A stretch of 34,245 bases of DNA from SAR202 cluster bacterium (lineage in GTDB: Bacteria > Chloroflexota > Dehalococcoidia > Lucifugimonadales > VGZR01). Below, in pieces: positions 7,169 to 14,951 of the stretch. The stretch lies in contig VGZR01000019.1 in assembly GCA_016872515.1 (NCBI GenBank), positions 1 through 34,245 on the forward strand. Reading direction: 5' to 3'. The notes below the pieces were generated by a model that saw only the letters and a program-made list of their open reading frames with translations, made no database searches and was not told where the DNA came from. Position numbers and translations under genes: made by a program. Numbering within the stretch: position 1 is the first letter of the stretch; each line of letters opens with the position of its first letter.

Positions 7169-8107
7169 CTACCCTGTCGTCCTCCGCGCCGTCGCCTTCC
7201 GCGCATACGGCGTCAGGCACCAGAAGATGAGGTCGTTCACCGGCGTCGGCACCCCTGCCTTCTTCCCAAGCTTCGACACCGCCCCGTTGATCGTCCCAAC
7301 CTCGATGGGGTTGCCCCGCTGCAGGTCTAGGAACATCGACGACGTGACCTCCGCCTTGTGCTCGTCGAAGTACTCCAGCGTCTCCTCCACGGTCTTCGGC
7401 GGCAGCGACACGCCCAGCGCCTTCGCCACTGCCGCCGCCTCCCGCATTACCCGCACCGCCAACTCCCGCGTCTCCGGCGTCTCCAGCACCTCGACGAACG
7501 ACGCCCGCGTGATGCACAGCATCCCGCTGAGGCAGCAGATGTACGTCAGCTTCTTCCACAGGTCGCGCTGGATATCGTCCGAAAGCACCGCGTCCAGCTG
7601 CGCCTTCGTGAGCGTGTCGAGCACCTTCACCGCCCGCGGCGTCCGCTTGCTGTCCCACTCCCCGAAGACGATGCGTGAGCTGCCGCGCCCTACGGTCACC
7701 ACGCCCGGCTCCGGCCGCGCCGCGTCTATGTACGTCAGCCCCAGCAGCACCTTCTCTTTCCCGAATGCCGCCGCCAGCTGGTCGCCCACCCCGATGCCGT
7801 TCTGGAGGGGCAAGATGGACGTGTCCGGCCCCACCGCGGGCCGCATCGCCTCAATCGCCTCCTCGTTGCTGTAGCTCTTCACGCAGAACAGCGCCAGGTC
7901 CGCCTTCCACGACCCGTCCGGCCGCTCGGCCGCCTTGACCCGGATCGTGAAGTCTCCCGGCACCACGCTCCGCACCCGCAGCCCGCCCTCGATCATCGCC
8001 CGCAGATGCTCCCCTCGCGCGACGAACACCACGTCCTCCCCCGCCCGTTGCAGCATCGCCCCGAAGTACCCCCCGACACCCCCCGTCCCGACGATGAGTA
8101 TCTTCAT
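7169..8107 (-). CDS. panE: 2-dehydropantoate 2-reductase (ketopantoate reductase)
   Basis: This enzyme uses NADPH to reduce ketopantoate to pantoate in coenzyme A synthesis. Its 312 residues begin with the Rossmann motif GTGGVGGYFG (residues 7-16). It also has CVKSY and LPLQNGIG in the N-terminal domain, the conserved lysine in LWKKLTYI, and the C-terminal substrate motif SSMFLDLQRGNPIEVGTINGA. The family includes paralogues of unknown substrate often called ApbA/PanE-like, so pantothenate synthesis is likely but not proven; no panB or panC lies nearby. It starts 13 bp after the cupin gene upstream on the same strand, and the two are probably co-transcribed. Confidence 0.88.
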   Translation of the reverse strand: MKILIVGTGGVGGYFGAMLQRAGEDVVFVARGEHLRAMIEGGLRVRSVVPGDFTIRVKAAERPDGSWKADLALFCVKSYSNEEAIEAMRPAVGPDTSILPLQNGIGVGDQLAAAFGKEKVLLGLTYIDAARPEPGVVTVGRGSSRIVFGEWDSKRTPRAVKVLDTLTKAQLDAVLSDDIQRDLWKKLTYICCLSGMLCITRASFVEVLETPETRELAVRVMREAAAVAKALGVSLPPKTVEETLEYFDEHKAEVTSSMFLDLQRGNPIEVGTINGAVSKLGKKAGVPTPVNDLIFWCLTPYARKATARRTTG

Positions 8108-8120
8108 GCTTAGATACCCT

Positions 8121-8426
8121 CTACTTCTTCAGCTCCACCAGGATGTTCTTGAACCGCTTCTTCCCGATGTTGATGGCGATGTGCGGCTCATGAGCGTAGC
8201 GGTACATCCAGTCGCCCGCTTTCACCTCAATCTCCCGCGCCCCCGCGTGCTCGCCCTCCACCCGCATCCGGTCCCCCTCCAGCGAGATCGTGATGTAGTC
8301 ATTCGTGTGATGGTGCCACGCGCTCGACTGCCCCGGCTCCAGGACGAGGTTCCATATCCGTACCCGCTCGTTCTCATGGATGAGATGTGTCGCGATATCG
8401 CCCAGTTTCCGCTCTTTCTGTGTCAT
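8121..8426 (-). CDS. Small cupin-domain protein
   Basis: This is a 101-residue cupin barrel. The first motif SAWHHHTNDYITISLEGD supplies the histidines of the metal site, and YAHEPHIAINIG forms the second. The ATG at 8426 is chosen because GAGGG lies seven bases upstream; an ATG two codons earlier sits too close to that site, and a longer frame from 8597 would translate a Family 1 repeat. It precedes panE by 13 bp in an apparent two-gene operon. Small cupins of this type are often uncharacterised, and no substrate can be named. Confidence 0.82.
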   Translation of the reverse strand: MTQKERKLGDIATHLIHENERVRIWNLVLEPGQSSAWHHHTNDYITISLEGDRMRVEGEHAGAREIEVKAGDWMYRYAHEPHIAINIGKKRFKNILVELKK

Positions 8427-8501
8427 CGTCATTCCCTCGTGCCCAAGCTGGAATGGCCCCGAATTATAAGGCAGACACTCCACCGCCCGCTCGCTCTGAT
8501 T

Positions 8502-8691
8502 CCCCCCTGAGCTTGCCGAAGGGGGTGGGGGTGACTCCTCCCCCGTTCGCGGGGGAGGGCCTACGGAGCCGTAGCGGCGTCGTAGGGGTGAGGGCATCCG
8601 CCTCCTCCTCTCCCTTGGAGCCTGCCCTAAGCGAAGTCGAAGGGGGAGAGGCCTTTGGCCCCGACGCGGTCGGAGCCAAAGGGTGAGGGGT
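8502..8691 (+). repeat. Cluster of Family 1 repeats with nested TCGAAGG-type unit
   Basis: The 285-bp gap between the cupin gene and radC is filled by three copies: 8502-8534 (left arm and GGGGGTGA end only), 8536-8594 (a weak CTACGG../..CGTAG stem) and 8601-8691 (the nested CCTAAGC..TCGAAGG unit and hairpin CTTTGGCCCCGAC/GTCGGAGCCAAAG with one C-A mismatch). No gene is seen. Confidence 0.8.
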
Positions 8692-8711
8692 GAGATCGTG
8701 GCTGTGAGCGA

Positions 8712-9426
8712 CTACCTCGGAACTGCCTTAAAACCCAACCCCTTCATGCTTACAAACCCGTTCCCCCCGATGACCACGTGGTTCAGCACCTCGATGTCCA
8801 GCATCTCCGCGCCGCCGCGCACCTTGCGCGTGATGAGCACGTCCTCCGCCCTCGGCGTCGGGTCGCCCGACGGGTGGTTGTGGACCACGATGATGGACGG
8901 GCAGTTCTCCCGCACCGCCGGCCGCAGCAGCTCCGACACCCGTACGATGGACGTGTTCACGTTCCCCACGTACACCGGATGCACACCCCGCACCCGGTTC
9001 TTCGTGTTCAGCGACAGCACCCGCAGGTGCTCCTGGTCTAGCGCCACCATCTCCGGCCCCAGCAGGTTGAACACGTCCTGCGGCGACCGGATCACCGCGC
9101 GGTCCTCCGGGTGCAGCGACACCAGCCGCCGCCCCAGCTCGAACGCCGCCAGCAGCTGGCACGCCTTCGCGTCCCCCATGCCCTTGACCCCGGCCAGCTC
9201 CCCATACGACGCCCGCGCCAGCCCGCCGATGCCGCCATGCCGCGACAGCAGACCCGACGACAGGCTCAGCACGTTCTGCCCCTCCAACCCCGTCCGCAGC
9301 AGGATCGCGATCAGTTCCGACGTGCTCAGCGCCCCCGGCCCAAGGTCCCGCAGCCGCTCCCGTGGCCGCTCCCCTTCGGCATGTCCCGGATCAGCGTCAT
9401 ATAGACTTCCCCATCTCGCTCCGCCA
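8712..9426 (-). CDS. radC: RadC/JAB-domain DNA repair-like protein with a frameshift near the start
   Basis: The protein has the RadC layout. An N-terminal helix-hairpin-helix region (ERPRERLRDLGPGALSTSELIAILLRTG) is followed by a C-terminal MPN/JAMM metal-binding domain with VHNHPSGDPTPRAEDV. The JAMM pattern HxH...SxxD has Arg at the Ser position. The best start is the ATG at 9426, preceded by a strong GGGAGGTG. That frame (MAERDGEVYMTLIRDMPKG) runs into the main frame only if one G is added to the GGGG run at 9371-9374. As written, the main frame opens from a GTG at 9434 with an unnatural leader. Either a one-base sequencing error or a real early frameshift is possible. The family's cellular role is still debated. 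Confidence 0.8.
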
Positions 9427-9510
9427 TCGCGCACCTCCCGCTTGGAAGCTGCCAGGAATGGTACAACCCCTGCCCCGGCCTTGACACGCCCTCGCCACCC
9501 AATACAATGG

Positions 9511-9619
9511 CCCCTGCCCTGAGCCTCCCGAGAGGGGGAGGGGTCGTACTACCTCCCTCCCCCATGTATGGGCGAGGGCCTTTGTCCCTCCGTGGGAGGA
9601 CAAAGGGGTGAGGGTAGGG
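9511..9619 (+). repeat. Family 1 palindromic repeat (CCCCATG-type left arm)
   Basis: Left-arm pieces GCCTCCCGAGAGGGGGAGG and CCTCCCCCATGTATGGGCGAGGG precede an imperfect hairpin CTTTGTCCCTCC/GGGAGGACAAAG and GGGGTGAGGG. It lies between the divergent radC and the M20 peptidase gene. Confidence 0.75.
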
Positions 9620-9669
9620 TCAATGGTGAGGGGTGCGTAGTCAAGCGAACAACATCACAAGGAGAAGAC

Positions 9670-10749
9670 ATGATCAACCGCGACCGCGTGGTCAAGACCT
9701 TCTGCGACATCGTCCAGATCGACAGCCCCTCCGGTGAGGAGGAGGCCATGGCCAAGGACCTCGTCAAGCGCCTGCGGGGCTTCGGCCTCAAGGTGAAGCG
9801 CGACGCCTACGGCAACATCATCGCCGACAGTAAAGGCACCGGCGAGCCTCTCCTCCTCTCCGTCCACATGGACACCGTCGAGCCCGGCCGCGGCATCAAG
9901 CCCCGCGTAGACGGTGACCGCATCGTCTCCGACGGCACCACCATCATCGGCGGAGACGCCAAGGCCGGCCTGACCGCCGTCCTCGAAGCCCTCCAGTCCA
10001 TCACCGAGGACGCCATCCCACACATCCCCTTCCAGGTCGCCATCACCCGCGAGGAAGAGACCGCCCTCACCGGAGCGCGCAACCTCGACTTCTCCATGCT
10101 CCGCGCCAAGGAGGCCGTCGTCTTCGACGGCGAAGGCCCCGTCAACACCATCACCGTCGCCAGCCCCACCTACATCGGCTTCGAGGTCGAGATCAAGGGC
10201 CGCGCCGCACACGCCGGCGTCGAGCCGGAGAAGGGCGTCTCAGCCATCCGCGTCGCCGCCGAGCTCATCACCAAGCTCCCCCAGGGCCGCCTCGACGCCG
10301 ACACCACCTTCAACATCGGCCTCATCGAGGGCGGCTACGTCCGCAACACCGTCCCCGAGGACGCCAAGATCGTCGGCGAGTTCCGCAGCCAGAACCTCGA
10401 GACCCTCGACAGCGTCCGCATCCAGCTCAAGGCTACCCTCGCCGAGGTCCAGAAGCGCTTCCCCGACGCCAAGCTCTCCGAACACATGCACACCCACTTC
10501 GAGCACTACGACGTCCCCAAAGACGACCCAGCCCTCAAGCGCATCACGGCCGCCCTCGCCTCCCTCGGCATGAAGCCCCACATGCGCCCTTCCGGCGGCG
10601 GCACCGACGGCAACATCTTCCGCACACGCGGCATCAAGTCCGTCGTCGTCGGCATGGCCGACACAGGCATGCACACCGTCCGCGAGAGCGTCTCGATCCC
10701 CGGCCTCGTGGACGCCGCCCACTTCTGCGAAGTCCTCCTTCGCAAGTAG
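9670..10749 (+). CDS. M20-family metallopeptidase (peptidase T-like)
   Basis: This is a di-zinc aminopeptidase-like protein of 359 residues, closest in layout to PepT/PepT2-type tripeptidases. Metal ligands and catalytic residues are visible: HMDTV (His66, Asp68), GGDAKAG (bridging Asp96), REEETALTGA (Glu pair near 129-130), DGEG, and a late GMHTVRE His. The dimerisation domain contains KGRAAHAG. It should remove N-terminal residues from short peptides in the cytoplasm. The ATG at 9670 has AAGGAG at 9659-9664; longer frames run into a repeat. A hydrolase gene begins 25 bp downstream on the same strand. Confidence 0.9.
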   Translation: MINRDRVVKTFCDIVQIDSPSGEEEAMAKDLVKRLRGFGLKVKRDAYGNIIADSKGTGEPLLLSVHMDTVEPGRGIKPRVDGDRIVSDGTTIIGGDAKAGLTAVLEALQSITEDAIPHIPFQVAITREEETALTGARNLDFSMLRAKEAVVFDGEGPVNTITVASPTYIGFEVEIKGRAAHAGVEPEKGVSAIRVAAELITKLPQGRLDADTTFNIGLIEGGYVRNTVPEDAKIVGEFRSQNLETLDSVRIQLKATLAEVQKRFPDAKLSEHMHTHFEHYDVPKDDPALKRITAALASLGMKPHMRPSGGGTDGNIFRTRGIKSVVVGMADTGMHTVRESVSIPGLVDAAHFCEVLLRK

Positions 10750-10774
10750 GCTCACCCGGAGCAGATGCGCGCCC

Positions 10775-11587
10775 ATGGGCCATCGAACGGCCATCCAAGT
10801 CCGAACCTACGGCACCTCAGGCCCCTTGGTGGTTGCCCTCCACGGAGGGCCGGGAATGGCAGGATACCTGGCGCCTATGGCTCTGGAACTTTCGGACTCG
10901 TTCAGGGTTCTCGAATCCTTTCAGCGCGGCAGCGACAACGAACCTATCACCCTCGCCGGACACATCGCAGACCTGCATGAAGTAGTAAGGTCTCAGGCCA
11001 AAGGGTCGTTACCGGCCCTCGTCGGCCACTCCTGGGGCGCCATGCTCGCCCTCGCCTACGCCGCCGCGCATCCCAGATCTATCGGCTCACTAGTCCTGAT
11101 CGGCTGCGGCACCTTCGAGGCGTCGGCGCGTGGCCGTTTGAATACAACTCTTGAGGAGCGCACAGACGGCATGCTCCGGAAGCGCATCGAGCGCTTGGCC
11201 GAGAAGTACCCTGACCCAAACGAGAGGATTAGGGCCTTCGGCAAAGTAACCCTCCACCTCTACAACTACGACTCGTCGTCCAGTGAACCAGAAATCAACT
11301 CCTATGAGGCCCGCGCCAATCAATAGACCTGGAACGACACGGTGAGTCTGCAACACGAGGGCGTGTACCCCCAGGCTTTCGCAGCAATCAAGGTGCCCGT
11401 CCTCATGCTCCACGGTGCCTTCGACCCACATCCAGGCCGTCTCATCCGCGACAGCCTTGCGCCGCACTTGCCCCAACTGCAGTACCACGAATGGGAACGC
11501 TGCGGGCACTATCCCTGGCTTGAGAACCACGTCCGTGACGAGTTCTTCTCTGTCCTGCGCACGTGGCTCAGTGAAGCCAAGTCGTGA
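10775..11587 (+). pseudogene. Alpha/beta hydrolase (proline iminopeptidase-like) interrupted by an in-frame TAG
   Basis: The ~270-codon frame encodes a complete alpha/beta hydrolase: oxyanion motif HGGPG, nucleophile elbow GHSWGAM, acid candidate in HGAFDPHP, and catalytic His in CGHYPW. It is split by one TAG at 11324-11326 (after ...EARANQ). The frame continues without shift as TWNDTVSLQHEG to the stop at 11587. The break falls between the lid and the acid/His region, so the first product alone would be inactive. A nonsense substitution fits better than an indel. Suppression, or a separate second polypeptide from the GTG at 11342, cannot be ruled out. It may have been co-transcribed with the M20 peptidase gene. 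Confidence 0.75.
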
Positions 11588-11617
11588 GACAAATCGCAAG
11601 CAAGGTGAGGGGCAGGG

Positions 11618-11790
11618 CCACCCCTCCCCCATGTCTGGGGGAGGGTCTTTGTCCCGACTCGGTCGGGACAAATAGGTGAGGGTAGGAAAACGCGACCTTG
11701 CACAAGCAGCCCCATCTCATCCAGAAAAGGTTCCCTCTTATACTCTCCCCCTTGAGAGCCTGCCCTGGGCCTGTCGAAGGGTGGGGGTGA
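11618..11790 (+). repeat. Two Family 1 repeats plus a copy of a third short repeat
   Basis: The 310-bp gap between the hydrolase and rplL holds 11618-11686 (left arm CCTCCCCCATGTCTGGGGGAGG, perfect hairpin TTTGTCCCGAC/GTCGGGACAAA) and 11741-11790 (left arm, nested CCTGGGC..TCGAAGG unit, GTGGGGGTGA end). Between them, 11692-11719 (GACCTTGCACAAGCAGCC and CATCTC) recurs inverted at about 30502-30530, again beside Family 1 copies. Confidence 0.8.
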
Positions 11791-11810
11791 TTCTAGGGGG
11801 TCGGCAACAC

Positions 11811-11844
11811 ATGGGGGCGTCCTTCGGATGAAGGACGCCCCCAT
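11811..11844 (-). terminator. Strong hairpin after rplL, probable end of the ribosomal protein operon
   Basis: A perfect 15-bp stem (ATGGGGGCGTCCTTC, loop GGAT, and its complement) lies 54 bp downstream of the rplL stop. On the minus strand no T run follows, so it is either an unusual terminator or a 3'-end stabilising hairpin. Confidence 0.6.
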
Positions 11845-11897
11845 AGTTCCACTAACATGCTGGGCGAATCGCGGAAGGCGTCTCGTGACGCCCTACC

Positions 11898-12305
11898 CTA
11901 CTTCACCTCGACGGCAGCGCCTGCGCCCTCGAGCTTCGCCTTGATCGTCGCGGCCTCTTCCTTGTTCACGCCACCCTTGACCTGGGCGGGCGCCGCGGCG
12001 GCGCTCTCCACCAAGTCCTTGGCCTCCTTCAGGCCCAGCGTCGTCACCTCGCGGACTGCCTTGATCACGTTGATCTTGTTCGGGCCGATGTCCTTGAGGA
12101 ACACCGCGAACTCGTACTTCTCCTCCTCAGCGGCAGCGGCGGGCTTGCCACCGGCGGCGCCTGCGGCGGGCGCGGCGGCCACCGCGACCGGCGCGGCTGC
12201 GCTCACCCCGAACGCCTTCTCCAGCTCCCTCACCAGCTCCGACAGCTCCAGCACCGTCATCCCCTTGATGGCCTCGAGCACCTGGTCCTTCGTCATCGTC
12301 GTCAT
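11898..12305 (-). CDS. rplL: 50S ribosomal protein L7/L12
   Basis: This is the acidic stalk protein of the large subunit, present in several copies on L10, which recruits translational GTPases. Its 135 residues show the N-terminal dimerisation/L10-binding helices ([18 protein letters not shown]). An Ala/Pro-rich hinge (~residues 35-60) follows, then the factor-binding domain [24 protein letters not shown]. The ATG at 12305 has GGAGGAAG upstream. It is the last gene of the rplK-rplA-rplJ-rplL series. rpoBC does not follow, although it does in many bacteria; a converging hydrolase pseudogene does instead. A repeat cluster separates it from rplJ. Confidence 0.97.
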   Translation of the reverse strand: MTTMTKDQVLEAIKGMTVLELSELVRELEKAFGVSAAAPVAVAAAPAAGAAGGKPAAAAEEEKYEFAVFLKDIGPNKINVIKAVREVTTLGLKEAKDLVESAAAAPAQVKGGVNKEEAATIKAKLEGAGAAVEVK

Positions 12306-12413
12306 GTCAGTCTTCCTCCATCCTTTTCTTAGTGAGACTTATGCGGTTGCCTTTACCTTATGTCCACGTCCGCGGAGCCAAGACCTCTCCAGTCCAGAAG
12401 GGGAGGCGTAGCT

Positions 12414-12511
12414 GCTCCCTCTCCTGCAAGGGGGAGAGGGGTCATCTTTCCTCCTCCCCCCTTGAGGGGGAGGACCTTTGCTCCCGGTGCGGGAGCAAAG
12501 AGTTAGGGGGT
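12414..12511 (+). repeat. Family 1 repeats inside the rplJ-rplL gap
   Basis: A left-arm fragment (12414-12440) is followed by a full copy (12450-12511) with CCCCCTTGAGGGGGAGGACC, a perfect 11-bp hairpin CTTTGCTCCCG/CGGGAGCAAAG and GAGTTAGGGGGTG. It lies within the rplJ-rplL transcript. Confidence 0.85.
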
Positions 12512-12535
12512 GCGAGACTCATTGGACAAGGTCAC

Positions 12536-13054
12536 CTACGCCCCCTTTTCCACTCTCCTCTGCAACACGATAGCCAACGCCGTCAGCGGCGCGTTCAAGA
12601 CGTACACGAAGCTGGCGATGGGCGCCTGCGCCTGGCCCAGCAACTTGGCTATCAGTTCGTTCTTCGGCGGAAGTTCCGCCAGCCTCCGCACCTCGTCCAC
12701 CGACAATGCCTGCTTGCCGAGGACGCCCCCGCGTATCTCCAACGTCATGCGGTTCGTGCGGATGTAGTCCGAGAGCAGCTTGGCAGGCTCGGCGGGGTCG
12801 CCGTACCCGAATGCGATGCCCGTCTGCCCCTTGATGATGCCCTTCAGCGCCGGCTTGCCCGCAGCGTCGGCCGCGATGCCCGCCAGCGTATTCTTGACCA
12901 CCCGGAACTCCACGCCCTTCGCCCGCAACGCACGCCGCATCGCCGTCATGGACGCCACCGTCTGCCCGGTGTACGAAGCCGAGATAGCGATGGTGCAATC
13001 GCCTATCTTCTTCTTCAGTTCTTCGACCTCCTGGACCTTTTCTTGTGTCGGCAC
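12536..13054 (-). CDS. rplJ: 50S ribosomal protein L10
   Basis: L10 is the stalk base protein that binds 23S rRNA and carries the L7/L12 dimers. Its 172 residues match the family. The N-terminal RNA-binding part contains FRVVKNTLAGIAA and the C-terminal helix (ELIAKLLGQAQAPIASFVYVLNAPLTALAIVLQRRVEKG) carries the L7/L12-binding sites. It starts with GTG at 13054, with GGAG seven bases upstream. In bacteria L10(L12)4 autoregulates this operon; a matching attenuator-like leader precedes the gene at 13199-13340. The 231-bp gap to rplL contains repeats. Confidence 0.97.
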   Translation of the reverse strand: MPTQEKVQEVEELKKKIGDCTIAISASYTGQTVASMTAMRRALRAKGVEFRVVKNTLAGIAADAAGKPALKGIIKGQTGIAFGYGDPAEPAKLLSDYIRTNRMTLEIRGGVLGKQALSVDEVRRLAELPPKNELIAKLLGQAQAPIASFVYVLNAPLTALAIVLQRRVEKGA

Positions 13055-13112
13055 GTCTTAACTCCGCCTTAATCACAACGTTACATCTAGTAGAAAGTGT
13101 CGCCCTTCACAC

Positions 13113-13177
13113 TCTTCTCCGCCTTGAGGGGGAGGACCTATGGGCCGGCACAGTCGGCCCATAGAGGTTGGGGTGAA
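13113..13177 (+). repeat. Family 1 repeat in the rplJ 5' untranslated region
   Basis: Left arm CCGCCTTGAGGGGGAGGACC, hairpin CTATGGGCCG/CGGCCCATAG with a short internal loop, right end GAGGTTGGGGTGAAA. It lies between the L10 leader terminator and the rplJ start codon. Confidence 0.8.
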
Positions 13178-13198
13178 ATACTTTGCGGTACCCCTCCA

Positions 13199-13340
13199 CA
13201 AAACGAAAGCCCTGAGCCACAGACCCAGGGCTTTCAACCGCTTCACGGCGAGTCATTAGCCTTGGAGCGCCTCGGTGGGTGAATCTTAGTCCTTCCGCGG
13301 AAGGAACCCACTGTCTGTGGCCTCAACCCCTAGATTATAC
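13199..13340 (-). promoter_or_regulatory. L10-type ribosomal protein leader with attenuator and its promoter
   Basis: Read on the minus strand, a TATAAT (13339-13334) begins a leader that ends in a Rho-independent hairpin: 10-bp stem GAAAGCCCTG/CAGGGCTTTC (13205-13214 with 13226-13235) followed by GTTTT. The terminator loop contains GTCTGTGGC, which is exactly complementary to GCCACAGAC at the start of the leader (13313-13321). A small TCCTTCC/GGAAGGA hairpin lies between. Mutually exclusive long-range pairing of this kind is the hallmark of L10-leader attenuation in rplJL operons. The -35 box is weak. Binding of L10(L12)4 to the middle part is inferred. Confidence 0.78.
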
Positions 13341-13364
13341 CCGCTCCGGCCTCGTTGCGCCATA

Positions 13365-13411
13365 CCCTCCTCGGAGCCTGCCCTGAGCCTGTCGAAGGGG
13401 TGAGGGCAGGG
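13365..13411 (+). repeat. Short repeat unit with nested TCGAAGG element
   Basis: CCTCCTCGGAGCCTGCCCTG followed by AGCCTGTCGAAGGGGTGAGGG lies immediately downstream of rplA. It is a Family 1 copy in which the hairpin is replaced by the nested unit. Confidence 0.65.
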
Positions 13412-13413
13412 CC

Positions 13414-14127
13414 CTACTCGACCGACAACTCCGTCGCCTCGGTCACGTCCAGTGCCACGCTCGGCCCCATCGTCGTCGTGAGGTACGCCGAGCGGATGAA
13501 CTGACCCTTGAGGCCCGACGGCCTCGCCCGCACGATAACGTCCATGAGCGATGTCAGGTTGTCCATCAGCTTATGCTCATCGAAGCTGGCCTTGCCGATG
13601 GGGACATGGATGAGCGCAGTGCGGTCGAGCTTGAACTCTACCCGCCCCTTCTTCGCCTCGCCGACGGCCCGGGCCACGTCCTGCGGCGGAACGACCGTGC
13701 CCGTCCTCGGATTCGGCATCAGCCCCTTGCGGCCTAGGATTCGCCCGAGCTTGCCCACTTTGCCCATCATGTCGGGCGTCGCGATGGACACATCGAAGTC
13801 CGTCCACCCGTCCTCGACCTTCTTGATGAGGTCGTCGCCTCCCACGAAGTCCGCCCCGGCGGCCTGCGCCGCCGTGGCGCCCTCGGCCTGAGCGAAAACC
13901 GCGACCCGCACGGGCTTGCCGACGCCGTGCGGCAGGATAGCGACCCCGCGGATGTTCTGCTCCGAGTTCTTCGGGTCAACGCCGGTCCGCAGGTGCAGCT
14001 CGACCGTCTCGTCGAACTTGGCCGTCGCCGTCTTCTTGACCAGCGCGACGCCCTCCTTCGGAGGATACCGCTTCTCCCGCTCGATGATGTTCGTTGCTTC
14101 GTTGAACCGTTTGCTGTGCTTCGCCAT
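13414..14127 (-). CDS. rplA: 50S ribosomal protein L1
   Basis: L1 forms the mobile L1 stalk near the ribosomal E site and in many bacteria represses its own operon. The 237-residue product starts at the ATG at 14127 (MAKHSKRFNEA), with GAGGT upstream; a longer frame from 14163 adds twelve foreign residues. Family segments are clear: VELHLRTGVDPKNSEQNIRG, VGKLGRILGRKGLMPNPRTGTV and the C-terminal SAYLTTTMGPSVALD. rplK lies upstream with a 204-bp repeat-filled gap, and the attenuated rplJL unit follows. Confidence 0.97.
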   Translation of the reverse strand: MAKHSKRFNEATNIIEREKRYPPKEGVALVKKTATAKFDETVELHLRTGVDPKNSEQNIRGVAILPHGVGKPVRVAVFAQAEGATAAQAAGADFVGGDDLIKKVEDGWTDFDVSIATPDMMGKVGKLGRILGRKGLMPNPRTGTVVPPQDVARAVGEAKKGRVEFKLDRTALIHVPIGKASFDEHKLMDNLTSLMDVIVRARPSGLKGQFIRSAYLTTTMGPSVALDVTEATELSVE

Positions 14128-14203
14128 CTGTCTTACCTCAAAGTCCTCAAGGAGTCTTTGCATAATAAGCTGGGCTATGATCAGTCGAGGACTCCCTTCA
14201 AAT

Positions 14204-14317
14204 TCTCCTCCCCCTAGAGGGGAGAGGATTGAGGTGGGGGTGAACCTTCCCCCTCCCCCATGTCTGGGGGAGGGCCTTTGTCCCGACTAAGTCGAGACAA
14301 AGCGGTGAGGGCAGGGG
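14204..14317 (+). repeat. Family 1 repeats between rplK and rplA
   Basis: A hairpin-less copy (CCTCCCCCTAGAGGGGAGAGG then GGTGGGGGTGAA) is followed by a full copy with CCTCCCCCATGTCTGGGGGAGG, hairpin CTTTGTCCCGAC/GTCGAGACAAAG (one mismatch) and GCGGTGAGGG. They lie inside the ribosomal operon. Confidence 0.83.
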
Positions 14318-14331
14318 CCCTCCGCCCACCC

Positions 14332-14763
14332 CTACTTCGCCTTCTCCACCGTGATGCCCATGCTCCGGGCCGTCCCCTCGACGATCCGCATCGCCGCCTC
14401 GACGTCCGTTGCATTCAGGTCCTTCAGCTTCAGTTCCGCGATCTCTTTGATCTTGGACTGGGGTACAGTCCCAACCTTGTCCACGTTCGGCTTGCCGCTC
14501 CCCTTCTGTATCCCCGCCGCCTTTCGCAGCAGGTCCGCCGCCGGCGGCGACTTGAGCACGATCGTGAACGAGCGGTCCTCGAAGATCGTCAGCTCCACCG
14601 GGACGATGGACCCGATGAACTGCGCCGTCTTCTCGTTGTACTCCTTCACGAAGGCCATGATGTTCACGCCGTGCTGACCCAAAGCGGGGCCTACAGGCGG
14701 CGCTGGCGTCGCCTTTCCGCCTTCGATCTGGAGCTTCACTATAGCCTTAACTTTCTTTGCCAA
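14332..14763 (-). CDS. rplK: 50S ribosomal protein L11
   Basis: L11 binds the GTPase-associated region of 23S rRNA and is needed for factor binding and the stringent response. The 143 residues include the proline-rich N-terminal domain ([23 protein letters not shown]) and the rRNA-binding C-terminal domain ([30 protein letters not shown]). The start must be the TTG at 14763: the codon two before it is a TGA stop and the next in-frame ATG is at residue 36. A GAGGAT lies a few bases upstream. An out-of-frame ATG eight bases earlier overlaps the site. Confidence 0.96.
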   Translation of the reverse strand: MAKKVKAIVKLQIEGGKATPAPPVGPALGQHGVNIMAFVKEYNEKTAQFIGSIVPVELTIFEDRSFTIVLKSPPAADLLRKAAGIQKGSGKPNVDKVGTVPQSKIKEIAELKLKDLNATDVEAAMRIVEGTARSMGITVEKAK

Positions 14764-14786
14764 ACGTCATCCTCACTCGCCGATAC

Positions 14787-14910
14787 TGTCACCTTGAGCG
14801 AAGCGAAGGGTCTCTCCCTTCGATCGCCGCCACTCAGACTGCCCGTATTCCTCCTCTCCCCTTGAGGGAGAGGCCTTTGACCCTTCCGGAGAAGGGTCAA
14901 AGGGTGAGGG
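14787..14910 (+). repeat. Family 2 unit plus Family 1 repeat between nusG and rplK
   Basis: 14787-14813 is a Family 2 motif (TGTCACCTTGAGCGAAGCGAAGGGTCTC). 14850-14910 is a full Family 1 copy: CCTCTCCCCTTGAGGGAGAGGCC, hairpin CTTTGACCCTTC/GAAGGGTCAAAG and GGGTGAGGGG. Confidence 0.8.
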
Positions 14911-14951
14911 GCATCGTTCTTGTTCGCTCCCCTTAGTGTCAAAACTTGCCG

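Noticed and set aside
8427-8597. A longer cupin protein starting at 8597
   Set aside because: The added N-terminus is a Pro/Ser/Gly-rich translation of a Family 1 repeat; the ATG at 8426 has the ribosome binding site.
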